NCBI GenBank assembly: GCA_004123355.1
Contig: SCHM01000001.1
Location: 8,070,193-8,134,192 of the forward strand
From: Amphirosellinia nigrospora
Taxonomy: Eukaryota; Ascomycota; Sordariomycetes; Xylariales; Xylariaceae
Reading direction: 5' to 3'
Length of the DNA: 64,000 nucleotides
A model generated the notes under the pieces. That model saw only the letters and a list, made by a program, of their open reading frames with translations. It was not told the DNA's origin and searched no databases. The position numbers and the translations under genes were made by a program. Positions 35,919-48,167 of the stretch are shown here, piece after piece. How positions within the stretch are numbered: position 1 is the first letter of the stretch; every line of letters starts with the position of its first letter.

Positions 35919-38900
35919 CTACCTTCTCTCCACAAGCAGGAAATGCATCGCTGCGTATGCCAAAACAACAAAAACAGCAGCAAAGATGCCTAGATTGATG
36001 ATATCCATCCATTTCGCCCCGTTATCAAAACCGAACGAACTTAGAATCGCGGCACCTGGAACTGTGATATCTAATCCGTATTTCTTGTCCACAAGCGTCA
36101 GCTTGACCACCTCATTGACGATGAGTGCTTCGAAGCCGTAGTGGAAAATGGATAGGGACTGTAGCCACAGTGCTGCGTCGGGATCTTATTATGATTTAAT
36201 AGTAATCCGGCAAATAACAGGGAGAACAACATGACTAAGCTGCCGATCAGGTTGGCGACACCGCCGTCCTTGCAAACAATGCCTATGAAAAAGCAAATAG
36301 ATGCAGCTGCAAGATTGAAGAGGACTAGAGTCAACATGAAGGTGAAAAAGTGGGGTGCATCTGGTATGAGGCCCGTCATAGGATAGATGATGGCACCCAT
36401 AATAATTGGAGGGATGATCCTCAGAGGGATAATATCAAAGAGAACTTTGGCCGAGAAGTACGTGATGGGGGAATAATACCCATTTGCTCGTTCGCGAACA
36501 AACAAGAGTCGCTCTGAAGCAAACACATTCAAGCTCGTGAGGGTACTAAAGCCGAACAGAGCGAGTAGGAAGAAGAAAAGACCGAGTCGGTTCTGAAAGC
36601 CAGGTATATCGTCCGTCAGGCCGTAGAAGAGATAGCCAGAGAGAACCGCCAAAACGATGGCGATAGCGTAATGAGTTAGCATTAGGAGTGGGTTGCGGTA
36701 CAGGTTCCTCCATGTGCGTTGTGATAGAATAATGAATTGTCGAAGATAACTAACTCGGGCATAGCCACGACCAATCGCACTACTGTTGCCGTTTCCAACT
36801 ACGGCGCCATTTTGTCCGTTGGCCTCACGTGCAGTAGCCACGGCCTGCTGGATTTCGTCGTGAGTGTTCTCCGCGATATCAGATTCAGCAAATGACTGAA
36901 CGAGGGTATCTAGGTTGGTTCCGGCCGCTGGAGGAAGATCGTGAACATCTTCAACAATAATTTGAGGCGGCACAACACCAGCAGGCTGCTTATGAAGCTT
37001 GTATGCTCCAGCTTCTTCTTCCACATCAGAGGATGCGGCCGTATCAGCAGTATGTTTACGTCGAGTAAAAAGCTCCCGTTCTTGGCGAGCCCTAACTGAG
37101 TTTTTGCGTTGGTTCTTCGGCCGACTGGAAGATGGCTCGGCAATAGAGCTTTCCTCGGCGGTGCTGTTACCCGAAATACTGGCTATCGACTTGACGGCCT
37201 GGGTACTGCTTGGACCAACGCTGCTCGCAGTATCGTTTAATACACTGCCATCATCGAAGAACCCCGCATTGCTAGCGTGCATAGTTAGGTCAACAAGATA
37301 GTCGGCAATATTGAATCCCGGCGGGCACGCATAGCCGACCTCATCAAAGTATTCCTGGCACCGCGAAAAGGGCCCTGAAAACACAGTCTTGCCTTGAGCC
37401 AGGAGGATGAGGCGATCGAACAAGGCAACAATGTTCGATCTTGGTTGATGAATGGTGAAAATGACAGTGCGCTTATATGTCTTAGCCAAAGTCACTAGAC
37501 ATTCAATCACATTGTAGGCGTTGTAAGCATCAAGACCACTCGTCGGCTCATCGAGGAACAAAATTGATGGACTTGTAACAAGCTCACAAGCAATGCCGAC
37601 GCGACGTTTTTCACCGCCTGAAATACCACGTCCCTTGCCCTCTTCGGAGCCAATCAATGAGTCTCGGATATGATAAATACCAAGTTGTTTCTCGACTTCA
37701 TACACCCGTTGCTCCTTGGCGGCGCGGCCCATGTGTCGAGGAAGTCGTAGAAGAGCACTCGTCAGGATGGTCTCATGGACTGTGAGAGTAGGCAGCATTG
37801 TATCCTCTTGATCAACAAATCCTATGACGCTCCTGAAATCGGTATCGGTAACCTTTTCTCCATTCACATAGAATTCTCCAGAAAAATGACCCCGTTTGTT
37901 CTTGCGCGCAAGGATGTCCAGGAAACTCGTCTTTCCAGCACCAGAGGCACCCATGATGGCGGTAATTTCGCCAGGATGGGCAATTCCGCGAATATCACTG
38001 AGAATCGGTTTTCCGTTTAGACCATAACTCACATTTTCAAAATACAGCGAGGCTGGTTTATGGTCCGTCATGAGTTTCGTGGACTCGTCGTCAGAATCGT
38101 CCAAATGGATGGCTCCATACTTATACTGGCGGCGGAAAGATACCAAGTGACTAAAATAACAGCCACAACGAATAGAGAGCAACCAGCAATGACACCGGCG
38201 ATGAGAGGCGTATTGATGGTCTTTACGGGTCGCTGGTATCCAGGCACTTCTGTGTGGTAAAGACATTCTCCGGATCGACAGTCTAGCTCAATGCTTTCGT
38301 CCCGAATATGCTCCGTACCATCCAGTCAAGTTGAGGCTCCTTGAACTTGCATGTATTCACGCCACCATCTTGTTGTAGGCATTCGAACGTGGCTGGGCCC
38401 TCGACAGATTCTTTCAGGAAATCGGTTAGATCTATGGAGCCTTCAAGGCCACATAGAAACCGATCCGTAATACAGCTACATTTGACGTCGGGGCACTTAT
38501 AATATGTGCTGTTCTGGTCGGAGGTGAAAGTTGCGCTCGATTCACATTTCTCGAGATGGCAATAGAAAGACTCGACTCGATCAACCCAGACTGCGGGAGT
38601 CGACATCAGCTCAGTTCGGCCAAAATAATCAGCGTTACATAATAGTTACTCACATTGAAAGTCACAGAAACCACTCTGCTTGTCACAGGCAAAAGAAGCT
38701 TGGGGTATCTTGCCGTCAAGCATGGAGAGAATCTTCTCGTTAGTGACACCACACATCTGGTAGTTGTTCTTCACGACCTCGCCATTCTGATAGCACACGC
38801 CATCCTCACCAGTTTCCATCAAGGCATTACACGCCTTGTCCTCGGTGCAAACGTTGCAGTTGACTCCCGTCCAGCCGTCGTCGCACTCGCAGGTGTCACC

Positions 38901-39351
38901 CTTTCTTATCGGCCGATCTTTACCTCGTGCCAACGAGCCGCATGCTATTCGCTTGTCAGTGTTCTGGCCAGCATGAAAACGGCGCGTTCATTACGGGGCA
39001 GCCATACTTGGTTCTAAGCAGTCGTCTCCTCCGAAACCCGCAGGGCACTCGCACTGCCCATTGTATGTGTTGCAGTCGGCGTATTGGCCGCACTCGTAAG
39101 CGGGCAGGAGGCAGTTGAAGCTATCGGCGGGTACAGCACATGTCAGTTTACAGGGCCCAGACGCCAACACGAGCAGTGTTGGGGAGAGGTGCACAGCAAG
39201 CTTACCACGGGGGACAATCTCCCGGCCTGTCGCCTAAGAGTGCCAACTGCGCCCGCATCATGTCGACTTGGGTATAATTTGTCTGTGCGGCGACTATACT
39301 CGACAGGGCCACCACGCCCATGACGAGGAGCCGAATGCTCGGCGGCGCCAT
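35919..39351 (-). CDS. ADP1: ABCG half-transporter with Cys-rich EGF-like ectodomain (Adp1-like)
   Basis: Homologue of yeast Adp1, an ABC transporter with a large N-terminal lumenal domain; its substrate is unknown. Signal peptide [22 protein letters not shown] at 39351; Cys-rich EGF-like modules ([36 protein letters not shown]); a TM segment [20 protein letters not shown]; then the nucleotide-binding domain with Walker [10 protein letters not shown], signature [12 protein letters not shown], Walker [13 protein letters not shown] and H-loop IHQPRSN; then the ABC2 membrane domain ending [14 protein letters not shown]. Introns lie at about 39124-39203, 38942-39008 and 38595-38653. Breaks near 38310 (G run), 38143 (T run) and 36183 (C run, NHNKIP then [11 protein letters not shown]) are each one base short. 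Joined length is about 1,050 residues, equal to Adp1. Confidence 0.92.
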
Positions 39352-41100
39352 GATGGAGAGTTCTCGCCGGGCTCAAGCTTAGACGGATGCAGATTATTTA
39401 TCAAGTTTGATGGTGGTTGATTGCGAACTTCAGAGCAAGATGACTGACGGTGATCGGCGGTGGCAGCGATGCGACAGGCTACCACATTGAGATCGTGTTT
39501 GTCGCGGTAGGCGGTAGGCGGTAGGCGGTAGGCGGCGGGTGGTAGATGAGCGGCTCTCAGGAAGATAATAAGCTGCGAGAGTGGTAAGGAGCGATACTAC
39601 CGGTACGAATGAAATATCGGAACTGATAGAGACGAGATCATAGGGACAGGTTGTTGGACAGATCGCATCTAATCTGAGCTTCCATCAATCAGCTCATTCA
39701 CATTGACACAGCTGCAGCCTCCCGAGGTAGGACCAGGCAAAGGTAGATACAGTGTAGAAAGCGGCGATTACAGCGGTGGTGACGACGCTGACTGCTCTAG
39801 CTACCTAAGTCTTGGCGGGCTGCTTAGCGTAGGTAGGGAATCAGCAGCTGGGGAAACACACCTCATGACGAAACCTACCTCTTTACTGTACCTACCTTCC
39901 TAGAAAGCATAGCCCCAATTCCTTCCAAGGTTCTTGTCCACGTGCAATCCTGCGTAGCAGCCTGGGGTATTTACAGTGGCGAATCATTATTGCGCACTGT
40001 GTTACAGAGATAGGTACCTATCCCTCGGTATGATGTGAGTTAGGTACCTAATGACCCAAAGCATCCCTAACCTAGGTGTACCCGTGGATTCATAAGGCAT
40101 TTCCCGTCATCACCCATACGGATTGAAGAACATTTCTGTCAAAGTATATAAAAAGAAAACTTCAAGTTGTTCAGCCTTTACAAACTAATTGTTTTACTGG
40201 TGGTGCTGCAATGGGATAATTACATAGTAGCTGCCGCTGTTAAAGGTCTATCAACTGGAATTGACACCCACACTCTGAATACCAGGGCAAATCCAACTTC
40301 GGTGAACTTATTAGTCAGAGCCTCATTCCTAGTTATTCATTTTATAGACATGAGACAATGCTTAGTCTGTGTTACGTTGCCTACCTACCTACACAGAGTA
40401 GATGAACCCCGATAAAGGACTATGAACTATGAACTTGGAAATTTAACTTTCACTCTAAAGAAACCCGATTGAGAAGGGTGAGGCGAAGTACTGAAGCTCA
40501 TGAAATTATCTAATATCATTGTTACTTATATTTGGGGGATTTGGCAACACTAATCGCATCCGCTCTCATGAATGCATATGCTACACTGCCATGATCCTTC
40601 TTATCTATCACAACCTCATTGCCAAAAAAAACCAATCCATTCAAGGGAGCAGTTCTTGCAGCTCAGGTAGGAACCGACCAGTATATTACCTGTCCTTCTG
40701 AGAAGAATTTCATTAAACCAAATAACACAAGGAGTATAAGCTCCGCAATGCCCGCCAAAAAAATCGATGATGTAATCGAGTTAGGTCACCTCACCAAAGT
40801 TAGGATTAGTAAACTGAAAACTCGCTTCACGTTTACATACAATTTTTGAGAGCCCTACGGTCCGATGTACTTGACGTATAATATTCAACTCGCAGCCTGA
40901 AGTGCACCGCCTACCTAGGTAGGCACTAGTCTAACCCGTCTAGATTATGCATTCTAAATACCAACCTGAAGACCCGGCCCCGTCTAATCCATGTACGGCT
41001 TGGGATAATGTGCCCAGAAGCCATTTCTAACAGTTCCTCGCCAATCCTGGATATCACTAAATCGTATGAAAAGTAAAAGAATAAGAAGACTAAGGACAGC
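39352..41100. other. Intergenic, palindrome-rich
   Basis: No gene supported. It holds four copies of GCGGTAG (39504-39531) near the transporter start, and palindromes GATAGGTACCTATC (40009-40022), TTAGGTACCTAA (40040-40051) and GCCTACCTAGGTAGGC (40909-40924). An ORF at 40167-40415 begins with a hydrophobic stretch but has no coding support. Confidence 0.55.
39504..39531. repeat. Heptanucleotide repeat (GCGGTAG)4
   Basis: Four exact copies, followed by a partial fifth (GCGGCGG), 153 bp upstream of the ABC transporter start codon. Confidence 0.95.
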
Positions 41101-42762
41101 CTAACTTGCTAGCCGCGCGATTTCCCTGGCTGCTACGTATCGACCCGGGTCTTTTCGAGCGATTTCTCCCAGGTATTTAGCCCTACTTCTCAGTTGAAGG
41201 CTCTCTTCGTGTTCGTCAAGCACCCTAAGAAGGCTATCACGCAGCCCTTCTACTGTCCAGTCAGGTGCTGTGGACCGCGTGGCATAGACGCCAACGCCAA
41301 CGTCCTCGGCCAATTGTGCGTAATTATAACAGTCAAGCCACATGGGAATGACAACCTGAGGTATACCAGCCCTGGGAAACGTCAGCGGAAAGAGAATATA
41401 ACGGACTCAGCGGAGACTTACGCAATGGCTTCATGATAGCAGTTTGCGCCCCCGTGATGGACAGATGCTGTGATGTGGCCTGTTTCCAGTATCGACGCCG
41501 GGCTGACAGTGAGCCAATCTACGATTCTAAGCCGGTCCTCATCTATGATGCTCTTGATCGGTAACGTGTAGTTTTCAGGAACGCCCTCTTCCTTGGCCAT
41601 CTTCCACAACACCTGTACGTTCGTCTTGGCAAGGACTTCCTGTATCGCTAACGCCATCGTCGTTGCATGGCGCTCAGTGTAGGCGAAGAGACTCCCGAGG
41701 TTGACGAGCACCGTTGGTGCTCTCGATAACCAGGCCACTAATTCCGGATCTTGCTCCCCAGCGGGCTCCGCGTCGAATATGATGGGCCCTGCGCTAGTGA
41801 CGTTGGGAGGAATATAATCGAGAGGAAGGCTAGCTTCCGGCAAGTTTTGCGAAATCCATGGTCTGTCGTTAGGACGTGGAATGGTAATCGAATCCTCGAT
41901 TCCGTGCGCCTCAAGATACTTCCTGGTCCCTTCCAAACCCGGCCTAGTCAGGACTCCATGGATGAAGCGCACGGTGAAATAAATATTCTCTGGTATCTTC
42001 CGCCATGGCACTGGGAAGGGAAAATCACATCCGAGTCTGAGTTATCTTATTAGTCACTACCAAAACTCATGACGGACCGCCGACAAACCGAGAATATTTC
42101 CAGAACATGGCTCCGTTAGGTTGCTCGGCCCAAAAAGTGTCAGCCAAGACATTAGGCGTGACATAAGCATACAAGCGATTGTTCTGCCTTGCAGCATCTA
42201 TCGCTGGCCGCATGGCCATGTCCAAAACGACCAGTGCCGGATCGATAGTCTGGATAAGCTCAGTAGCCTTCTCATAAAGCTGTACGTGTTCCCTTCCATC
42301 CCAGGGCGAAATTGCGGGCATCACCGAACGCATTACTTTGTCGATGCCCTTGACACCAGGCGCATGCACCATATGATGCACAGACTTCCTTCCAAGGCCA
42401 CCCAATCGATCTGAAAGCGCTTCTGCATACTCCGGTCCGGGAAGCTCATGAAAATGAATATCTTTAGCGCTCTTGAATTTCCGCCGGGCCAGGGAAGTGA
42501 CTCTCGCTATCTTGGGCGCGACTCGAGGAAAAGATGCAATATGCACATCAATCTCCGGGTGTTTCTCTAGAAGCGCGCTGGCGGTCGCTAAATGAACGTT
42601 GCTAAGACCATATTCGGCATTGATAAAAAACAGCACTGTCTCATTTTTGCCCTGGACCGGGGCAATGTAGTCTTTTGTTGTTGATGAGGCTCGAGCCAAG
42701 AAGATGGCCACCAAGACCACTGAAGCCGCAACAACAGTGGTTATTTGTCGTAGTCGGCCCAT
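41101..42762 (-). CDS. UDP-glycosyltransferase (GT1 family)
   Basis: Transfers a sugar from a UDP-sugar to a small acceptor. The N-terminus has a hydrophobic segment (ITTVVAASVVLVAIFLA) suggesting ER entry or anchoring, then the GT-B acceptor half (NETVLFFINAEYGLSNVHLATASALLEKHP). The donor half shows VLVNLGSLFAYTERH, VQVLWKM, RIVDWLTVSPASILETG and the nucleotide-sugar motif core HHGGANCYHEA followed by AGIPQVVIPMWLDCYNYAQLAE; the usual catalytic-type His and the terminal D/NQ region are recognisable. Two introns fit: GC-AAGI (about 41376-41424), and a 52-nt one with GTTTGT donor and TGACTAAT branch joining KYSR-LGCDFPFPVPW. The frame is intact, about 525 residues. Acceptor unknown; it belongs to the fungal group with an N-terminal membrane segment. 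Confidence 0.88.
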
Positions 42763-45607
42763 CGTGAAGCTCGCACCATATAGCTAGGCTCGCGAAACGA
42801 CTTGAAAGTTGATGAAAAGGTATAAAAGAGCGCCGAGAATAATAGAAATGGCGTCAGCACACGATGAGAATCCAATTGGGGCGGCTCAACAAATTCTCAC
42901 TACTCAATAATAACGACGGAAGGATTGTTAGCGCACCAACCGTAAGAGTTGGTCTTTTGGTGTGCTCCGGTGCCATTTCCGTAGAGCCAAGGGGCTCCCA
43001 GGCAGGGGATAATACATCATCCGATATACAAATGACGAGCGTTACCAACATGGCGCCAGGGAAAAATGGTATGCCACACCTTACGCTTTTCACAACATCA
43101 AAATCAAATCTCCCTATGCAGGAGAACTACCACGTGCAGCATACATACCAACAGTTGTGTCACAATCATAAGCTGTACTAACCAGCTTTTGCGTCCAACC
43201 CCCAGTACACATGTGCAGATTGCGGTGTATTATTCTTATCATTCTAATTATAGGTTCTCGATTCTCCCTTGTTGACCAGTACAACAAGACATCCGAGGAC
43301 TGAAGTGGGAAATTTCCATTGGAACTATACCGTTCACGGCATTCTAAATAATACTATGCAAGGGGGGTATCAGTAAAGAGGACCCTTACTCGAAAACACG
43401 TTGTGCTTGCAGTATAACCTTCAAATATTATATGGGCCTACATGGGTTGTCAAGTAAGCTTGGTCAAGAATCAGCAGCTAAGCATCAAGGCATTGAATCT
43501 GCAAAGTAAGGCCGAACAAAGAGCCAATCCATAACGGGTTCATATAACACCCTGACGCCCTAGAGTAGTATAGAAACCTCAATATTAAAGCCCCTAACCG
43601 CGACCTTACTATATAACTTTATTGTGAGCATCCAACAGAGAGCACTCGAAGTGCCGAGTGACTGTCTACCGTTGAAGTCCTAGCTAGGCTGACAAATTTC
43701 GCGTGCAACCTGGTTATAGCTTGCCTGGGCTATGGTTCGCGCAAGTGTTGACCCTGGTCACCGGGATCTCATATATTGGCAAGCACCGGTAGTTCGAGCT
43801 GTAAGGGAGGGGGCTAGGAACAGTAGTCCCGCGAAAATCCTACACTACCAACACTAGGGTCGGGTCGATCAAGGGGAAATTGAAGAACGGATAAGATGAT
43901 CGCATTCCTCTGTCTAGTGCACTTACTAAAGAGCACCGGACACCTTCATTCAGGATAGGGACTGATTCTCCGAAACAAATCAAGTTGCTGTTTTCTGTCT
44001 TGGCCTAGCGATAACAAACCAATTTTGTGAGATAACGGAAAAGAAAACCGACAGCTCATTTCCGGTTTGGGAAACTAGTATCCGAAGGTTGGAATCATCG
44101 CGGTTAGGCTTGCCTGTAAGGGACGCAAGATGGAGAAAAACGGAGACGCTCATGTGAAAACCAGCTTCCATTGCAACCACACTGTTCCTCTCCGATCATT
44201 TATACAGATAGCACTTGGAACCCAATTTCAAGTTGGAACTTCTTTTGACAAACTCAATACCGCTTAGATAGACCTTGGCGCATCATAACTTGGTAGTTCT
44301 AGACCCTCCTCGGAGATACTGGCGACGGAAGTGGTAGGCGCCTCTTACTAGAGAGGGGACGCCATTCTAGTGCAGAGGTTGTTCGGCAAGAATTGGCGAC
44401 CACCCCTAGTTTCGGGGCCCTGTTGCGTCGTACCGTTCTATGCAATGTTACGGTAATACTCTCCTATACCCCTATCCCACCTGACCCCCGCACGTACTGG
44501 TGGATTTTGCCGACCCTGGTCTACTAGCCAGTGGATTCCGCCACAGAGTTAAATACACAAGGCGAATTATTTGTTAAGTAATTCAACCGCTACCGCTACC
44601 GTTTATAAGATTAGTTTTAAAAGTTTTGCTTTGATATAATAAGTAGCGATTTATTTAGTATAGTATTATTTTATTGCTAGTTAGACGTTAAGATATTTAT
44701 TTCTAGATATTGCTGAAGCTTAGGTGTGGCTAATCGCTGATGTACCTTCGCTGGCAGGGGTAGCTAAACTACACTTAAATAGGTGTAGTTTTCCTAACCC
44801 TGCTAGCAGAGGTACCTGGTGGAGTCTGTTCTTACCGGGCCCCAACTATGTAGTATAATCGAGATGGTTGCACTGCTCAGAGCAGCGACGACATAAATTG
44901 CCCTCAATAATGAAGCTAGGGCAATGTTTCTTTATCATCTGACATTATCCTCTTCTACACCACTGTGCCTGCCTGAGAGTATGTAAATTTTATTTATCTA
45001 TTTTTCCGTGAACCTTTGATTAGAGGGTACAATGCCGTTGCTAATCGTGACCTAAATGTGGCCTCCTTACGACGACCGTGGCCATTTAATCTGGCCCAAC
45101 TTTGAAAATACCATGAGTGGGCGTCAAATCCTCACATAGGGTAAAATCTTCCAGAGAGGCGCGTGCGACGCAAAGGAATGCTTTGCCCAATTCCCAGAGC
45201 ACAGAGGTCGAAGGATGCCCTTATTTCAGTCTCCAAACAAAGCAGACAACTGAAAAGTTAAACTACTTACTCAGCTCAAATGAGGTCTTTGGCCTATTCA
45301 TTCATCGCCCATTTGCCAGCTATGCAGAGTAGACTGACTCCACTACAGCACGCAGCTAAGATGTCCAGAAACAACTAAAACTCTCTAGCTAGAGTCGTTG
45401 TCACCGATTTCGCGCGCCCTTCCATGCGGGTGATGACATGTCAAACGATGACCATTTTACAACCTATTCTCAGTTATAAGTACGCATGCCCAGTACGATA
45501 AGAGGAAGCATAGAGCTTCTATACACAATACAACGACGTTCTTGAGACACGAATAGACAAGAGAAACTTAGGTTGGCCCCCAGTTAAAATCAGAATCGCA
45601 AGCAATC
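42763..45607. other. Intergenic, AT-rich with a strong hairpin
   Basis: No protein gene seen. 44560-44720 is very AT-rich, directly followed by a 74-nt hairpin. Upstream at about 44495-44545 there are two similar segments (CTGGTGGATTTTGCC and CCAGTGGATTCCGCC). The combination could be a decayed small element. Confidence 0.5.
44742..44815. repeat. 74-nt near-perfect hairpin
   Basis: Left arm 44742-44774, loop TTAAATAG (44775-44782), right arm 44783-44815. Of 33 opposed positions, 29 pair (two as G-U if transcribed from +). The terminal stem AAACTACAC/GTGTAGTTT is 9 bp perfect, the middle stem GCTGGCAGGG/CCCTGCTAGC has one wobble, and the base GTACCTT/AGGTAC-side adds six or seven pairs. It lies about 790 bp upstream of the aminotransferase and in no gene. 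Confidence 0.85.
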
Positions 45608-46895
45608 ATGGTGAAAATCCCCGCCTTCGAAGTTGAGCAATGGATGGATGCGTATGAGACCACACCAGGCGTGTTGAACATAGCCGAGACATGCGCATCA
45701 TCAATATCCCTCTCACAGCTCGCGGAATTCCACAGTAAGAGCAAAGATGGCTCCGCGCCGCCCGTCCTGGACTTCTCACGGCCGATGACCTACGGCGCGA
45801 TCAGGGGATCAGACGAACTACGGCGGAACATCGCCGCCTTGTACTCCGAGGGAGAAGGCGGGGCGCCTTGGCACAAGAAGACATTATCGTGTCGCCTGGC
45901 GCCATCGCAGCGAACCACCTCGTGTTCTACAGTCTCGTCGGACCGGGGATCACGTGGTGTGTGTGTTCCCGACGTACCAGCAGCTGTACACGATCCCGGA
46001 GACGCTAGGCGCCGAGGTCACGCTGTGGAAGCTGAAGGCTGAAGATCAGTATGTGCCGGACGTTTCTGAGCTCGAAAAGCTGATCAAAAAGAACACGAAG
46101 GTACGTGTTTTAACAGGTTCACATTTCGCATTTCAGAGGTTGATGTGCATCGATTGAGAAAAAAAATCATTGACATCGCTACCAGATGATCGTAATCAAC
46201 AACCCCAACAACCCAACAGGAGCTACAACTCCTAAGGCCGTGCTAGCAAAAATCGTCGAGATAGCCCGCAAGCACGACATCATCGTGTTCTCGGATGAAG
46301 TCTATCGGCCCCTTTTCCACGGAGTCACCGACGCCGACATCCCCCGTCGGCGCTCTCGCTAGGCTATGAAAAAGCGGTAGTAACCTCGTCGATGTCGAAA
46401 GCCTGGGCACTAGCAGGCATCCGTCTAGGCTGGATCGCGTCCCGCGACAAAGGCATTATCGAAAAACTCGCCATAGCGCGCGACTACACGACGATCAGCG
46501 TGTCGCAGCTCGACGACCAGGTGGCGCGATATGCGCTCAGTGCAGAGGTGCGGCCGGCGCTACTGAGACGGAATGTAGAGCTTGCTCGCACGAACTTGGC
46601 ACTGCTCGAGAAGTTCGTGCAAGACCACGCCGACGTCTGCTCGTGGGTGAAACCGACGGCCGGTACGACGGCATTTGTCCGGTTCTCCCACAAGAATGGC
46701 CAGCCTGTCGACGATGAGGCTTTCTGCAAGGACGTGTTGGATAAGACCAAGGTCATGTTTCTTCCTGGCACGCGCTGTTTCGGCCATGGCCATGACTTCC
46801 ATGGATACGTACGCATTGGCTACGTGAATTCTACAGATATTGCACAGAAGGCGCTTGAGAAGCTGCATGATTATGTAGTGGAACACTTGAATTAG
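45608..46895 (+). CDS. PLP-dependent aminotransferase, class I/II
   Basis: Fold-type I aminotransferase. Start MVKIPAFEVEQWMD at 45608. Motifs in order: GAIRGSDELRRNIAALY, DIIVSPGAIAANHLVFYSL, VVCVFPTYQQLYTIPETLGAEV, the Asn motif INNPNNPTGAT, FSDEVYRPLF with the pyridine-binding Asp, and SSMSKAWALAGIRLGW with the Schiff-base Lys. The C-terminal domain contains VKPTAGTTAFVRFSH and MFLPGTRCFGHGHDFHGYVRIGY with the carboxylate-binding Arg. One intron (about 46100-46184) joins IKKNTK to MIVINNP. Breaks near 45875, 45948 (G4 run) and 46341 (C5 run) each fit one missing base. About 415 residues. The sub-family resembles fungal aminotransferases of amino-acid or secondary metabolism; substrate unknown. 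Confidence 0.88.
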
Positions 46896-47360
46896 TCGCA
46901 TACATCAAATGACAATGACTATTATACGCATTCGAGGCCATTCGACGCGACCGATCCTAGCTTAGGGGGATAAACTAGCGTTATCGTAAGGATCCAATAC
47001 AAAGCCTATGTGGAAAAAATGGTATATTTGATTAAATAATTTTAGGTTTTTCTAGTCTGTAACGCCCTCTAGAGCACTATGCATTTCGATGGCAAACCGC
47101 AAAATCCCTCGCTATCCTTTTCCTCGGGTACGGCGGTTGTTGTCTGATTTCTAGTCTGAGTCAACTGTGGCTGCGTTGGCTTGATCTGCTCTCCCTTCGA
47201 TTTCGGGCCACTAGAACGCTCGGAGTCAGTTACCACCATTTAAAACATGATTTAGGAGGGTTCCAGAAGTATTTAAACACAGTCCTGACCCAAAAGGGAG
47301 TGCCCATACCCCAAGTTGCCAAAATAAGAAGGAAATAACTCCAAGAATTACTTACTGCAG
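46896..47360. other. Convergent spacer
   Basis: 3' ends of the aminotransferase and the WrbA-type gene. No gene seen. Confidence 0.6.
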
Positions 47361-48167
47361 TCAACCAGTATACTTGGCAACGGTCTTGTAGAACTCCTCG
47401 CCCTGGACAGTGGCGATCTCGAGCTCCTTAGCGCTAGGCTGGCGAGAACCGTCGCCGCTGGCGAAGGTTCCGGCACCCCACGGTCCACCACCATGTACCT
47501 ATCAAATAAGGTTATTAAAGTTATGATTGGGGTTGGGATGAGTTAGGTTACCTCGCTGAGGTCAGACATGGCAGCAAAAGCCTTGGCAAACCCAAAAGGC
47601 ACGTAAATTATGCCGTGGTGAGCGAGTGTCGACATGGCCGCAATCGCAGTCGACTCCTGACCACCACCCAGGCCGGCGGTGGAGATGAAGAGGCCGGCCA
47701 TCTTGCCGTAGAAGCCACCGGTGGCCCACTGCTGGCCGTCTTGTCCCAGAACGTCTTCCACTGAGCGGGAAAGTTACCGAATCTCGTTGGGATACCCAAC
47801 AAGAAGGCGTCGTACTGAAGTAGGGTGGCTGGGTCTTCGAGGAGAGGAACGTCCTTCGATTGGCCAGGAGCGTACATTTTCGAGAGAACCTCCTGTGGCA
47901 GTGTCTCGGGATTTGGTACAGATCGACAGTACCGCCAGCCTTCTCAATACCAGCCTTCTCGGCAGCGGCCAGCTTGGCGATATGGCCGTACATGGAGTAC
48001 TAAGGAAGGCTATCGTTAGCTTCGTAACGACTAGATCGCTCTAGGGGAGCTGAGATCTGAAATGATGGGCGTGTAACGAGTATCATGGGATCAAGTCCTA
48101 ACCAAGCCCATTATTCTATAGTAATAGGAGGGGAACTTACGTAGACAATTGCGATCTTAGGAGCCAT
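47361..48167 (-). CDS. NAD(P)H:quinone oxidoreductase, WrbA/flavodoxin-like
   Basis: An FMN enzyme that reduces quinones by two electrons, guarding against redox cycling. Exon 1 is 48141-48167 (MAPKIAIVY); exon 2 starts at 47999 ([11 protein letters not shown]), together forming the flavodoxin phosphate-binding start. Other landmarks: [66 protein letters not shown], then a third exon with [20 protein letters not shown] and [12 protein letters not shown]. About 205 residues, normal for WrbA/Pst2. Breaks near 47912 (C run one short, IP then [11 protein letters not shown]) and near 47745 (DKT then GQQWATGG). It converges with the aminotransferase. Confidence 0.92.

Noticed and set aside
38143-38266. 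Start codon of the transporter at 38266 (long ORF beginning [11 protein letters not shown])
   Set aside because: This segment is the wrong frame of the TM region; a T run one base short at about 38143 joins the EGF-like ectodomain to the nucleotide-binding domain.
45608-46895. Programmed ribosomal frameshifting in the aminotransferase and other genes
   Set aside because: Breaks occur in unrelated genes at plain homopolymers, several per gene, without slippery heptamers or shared structure; sequence error explains all.
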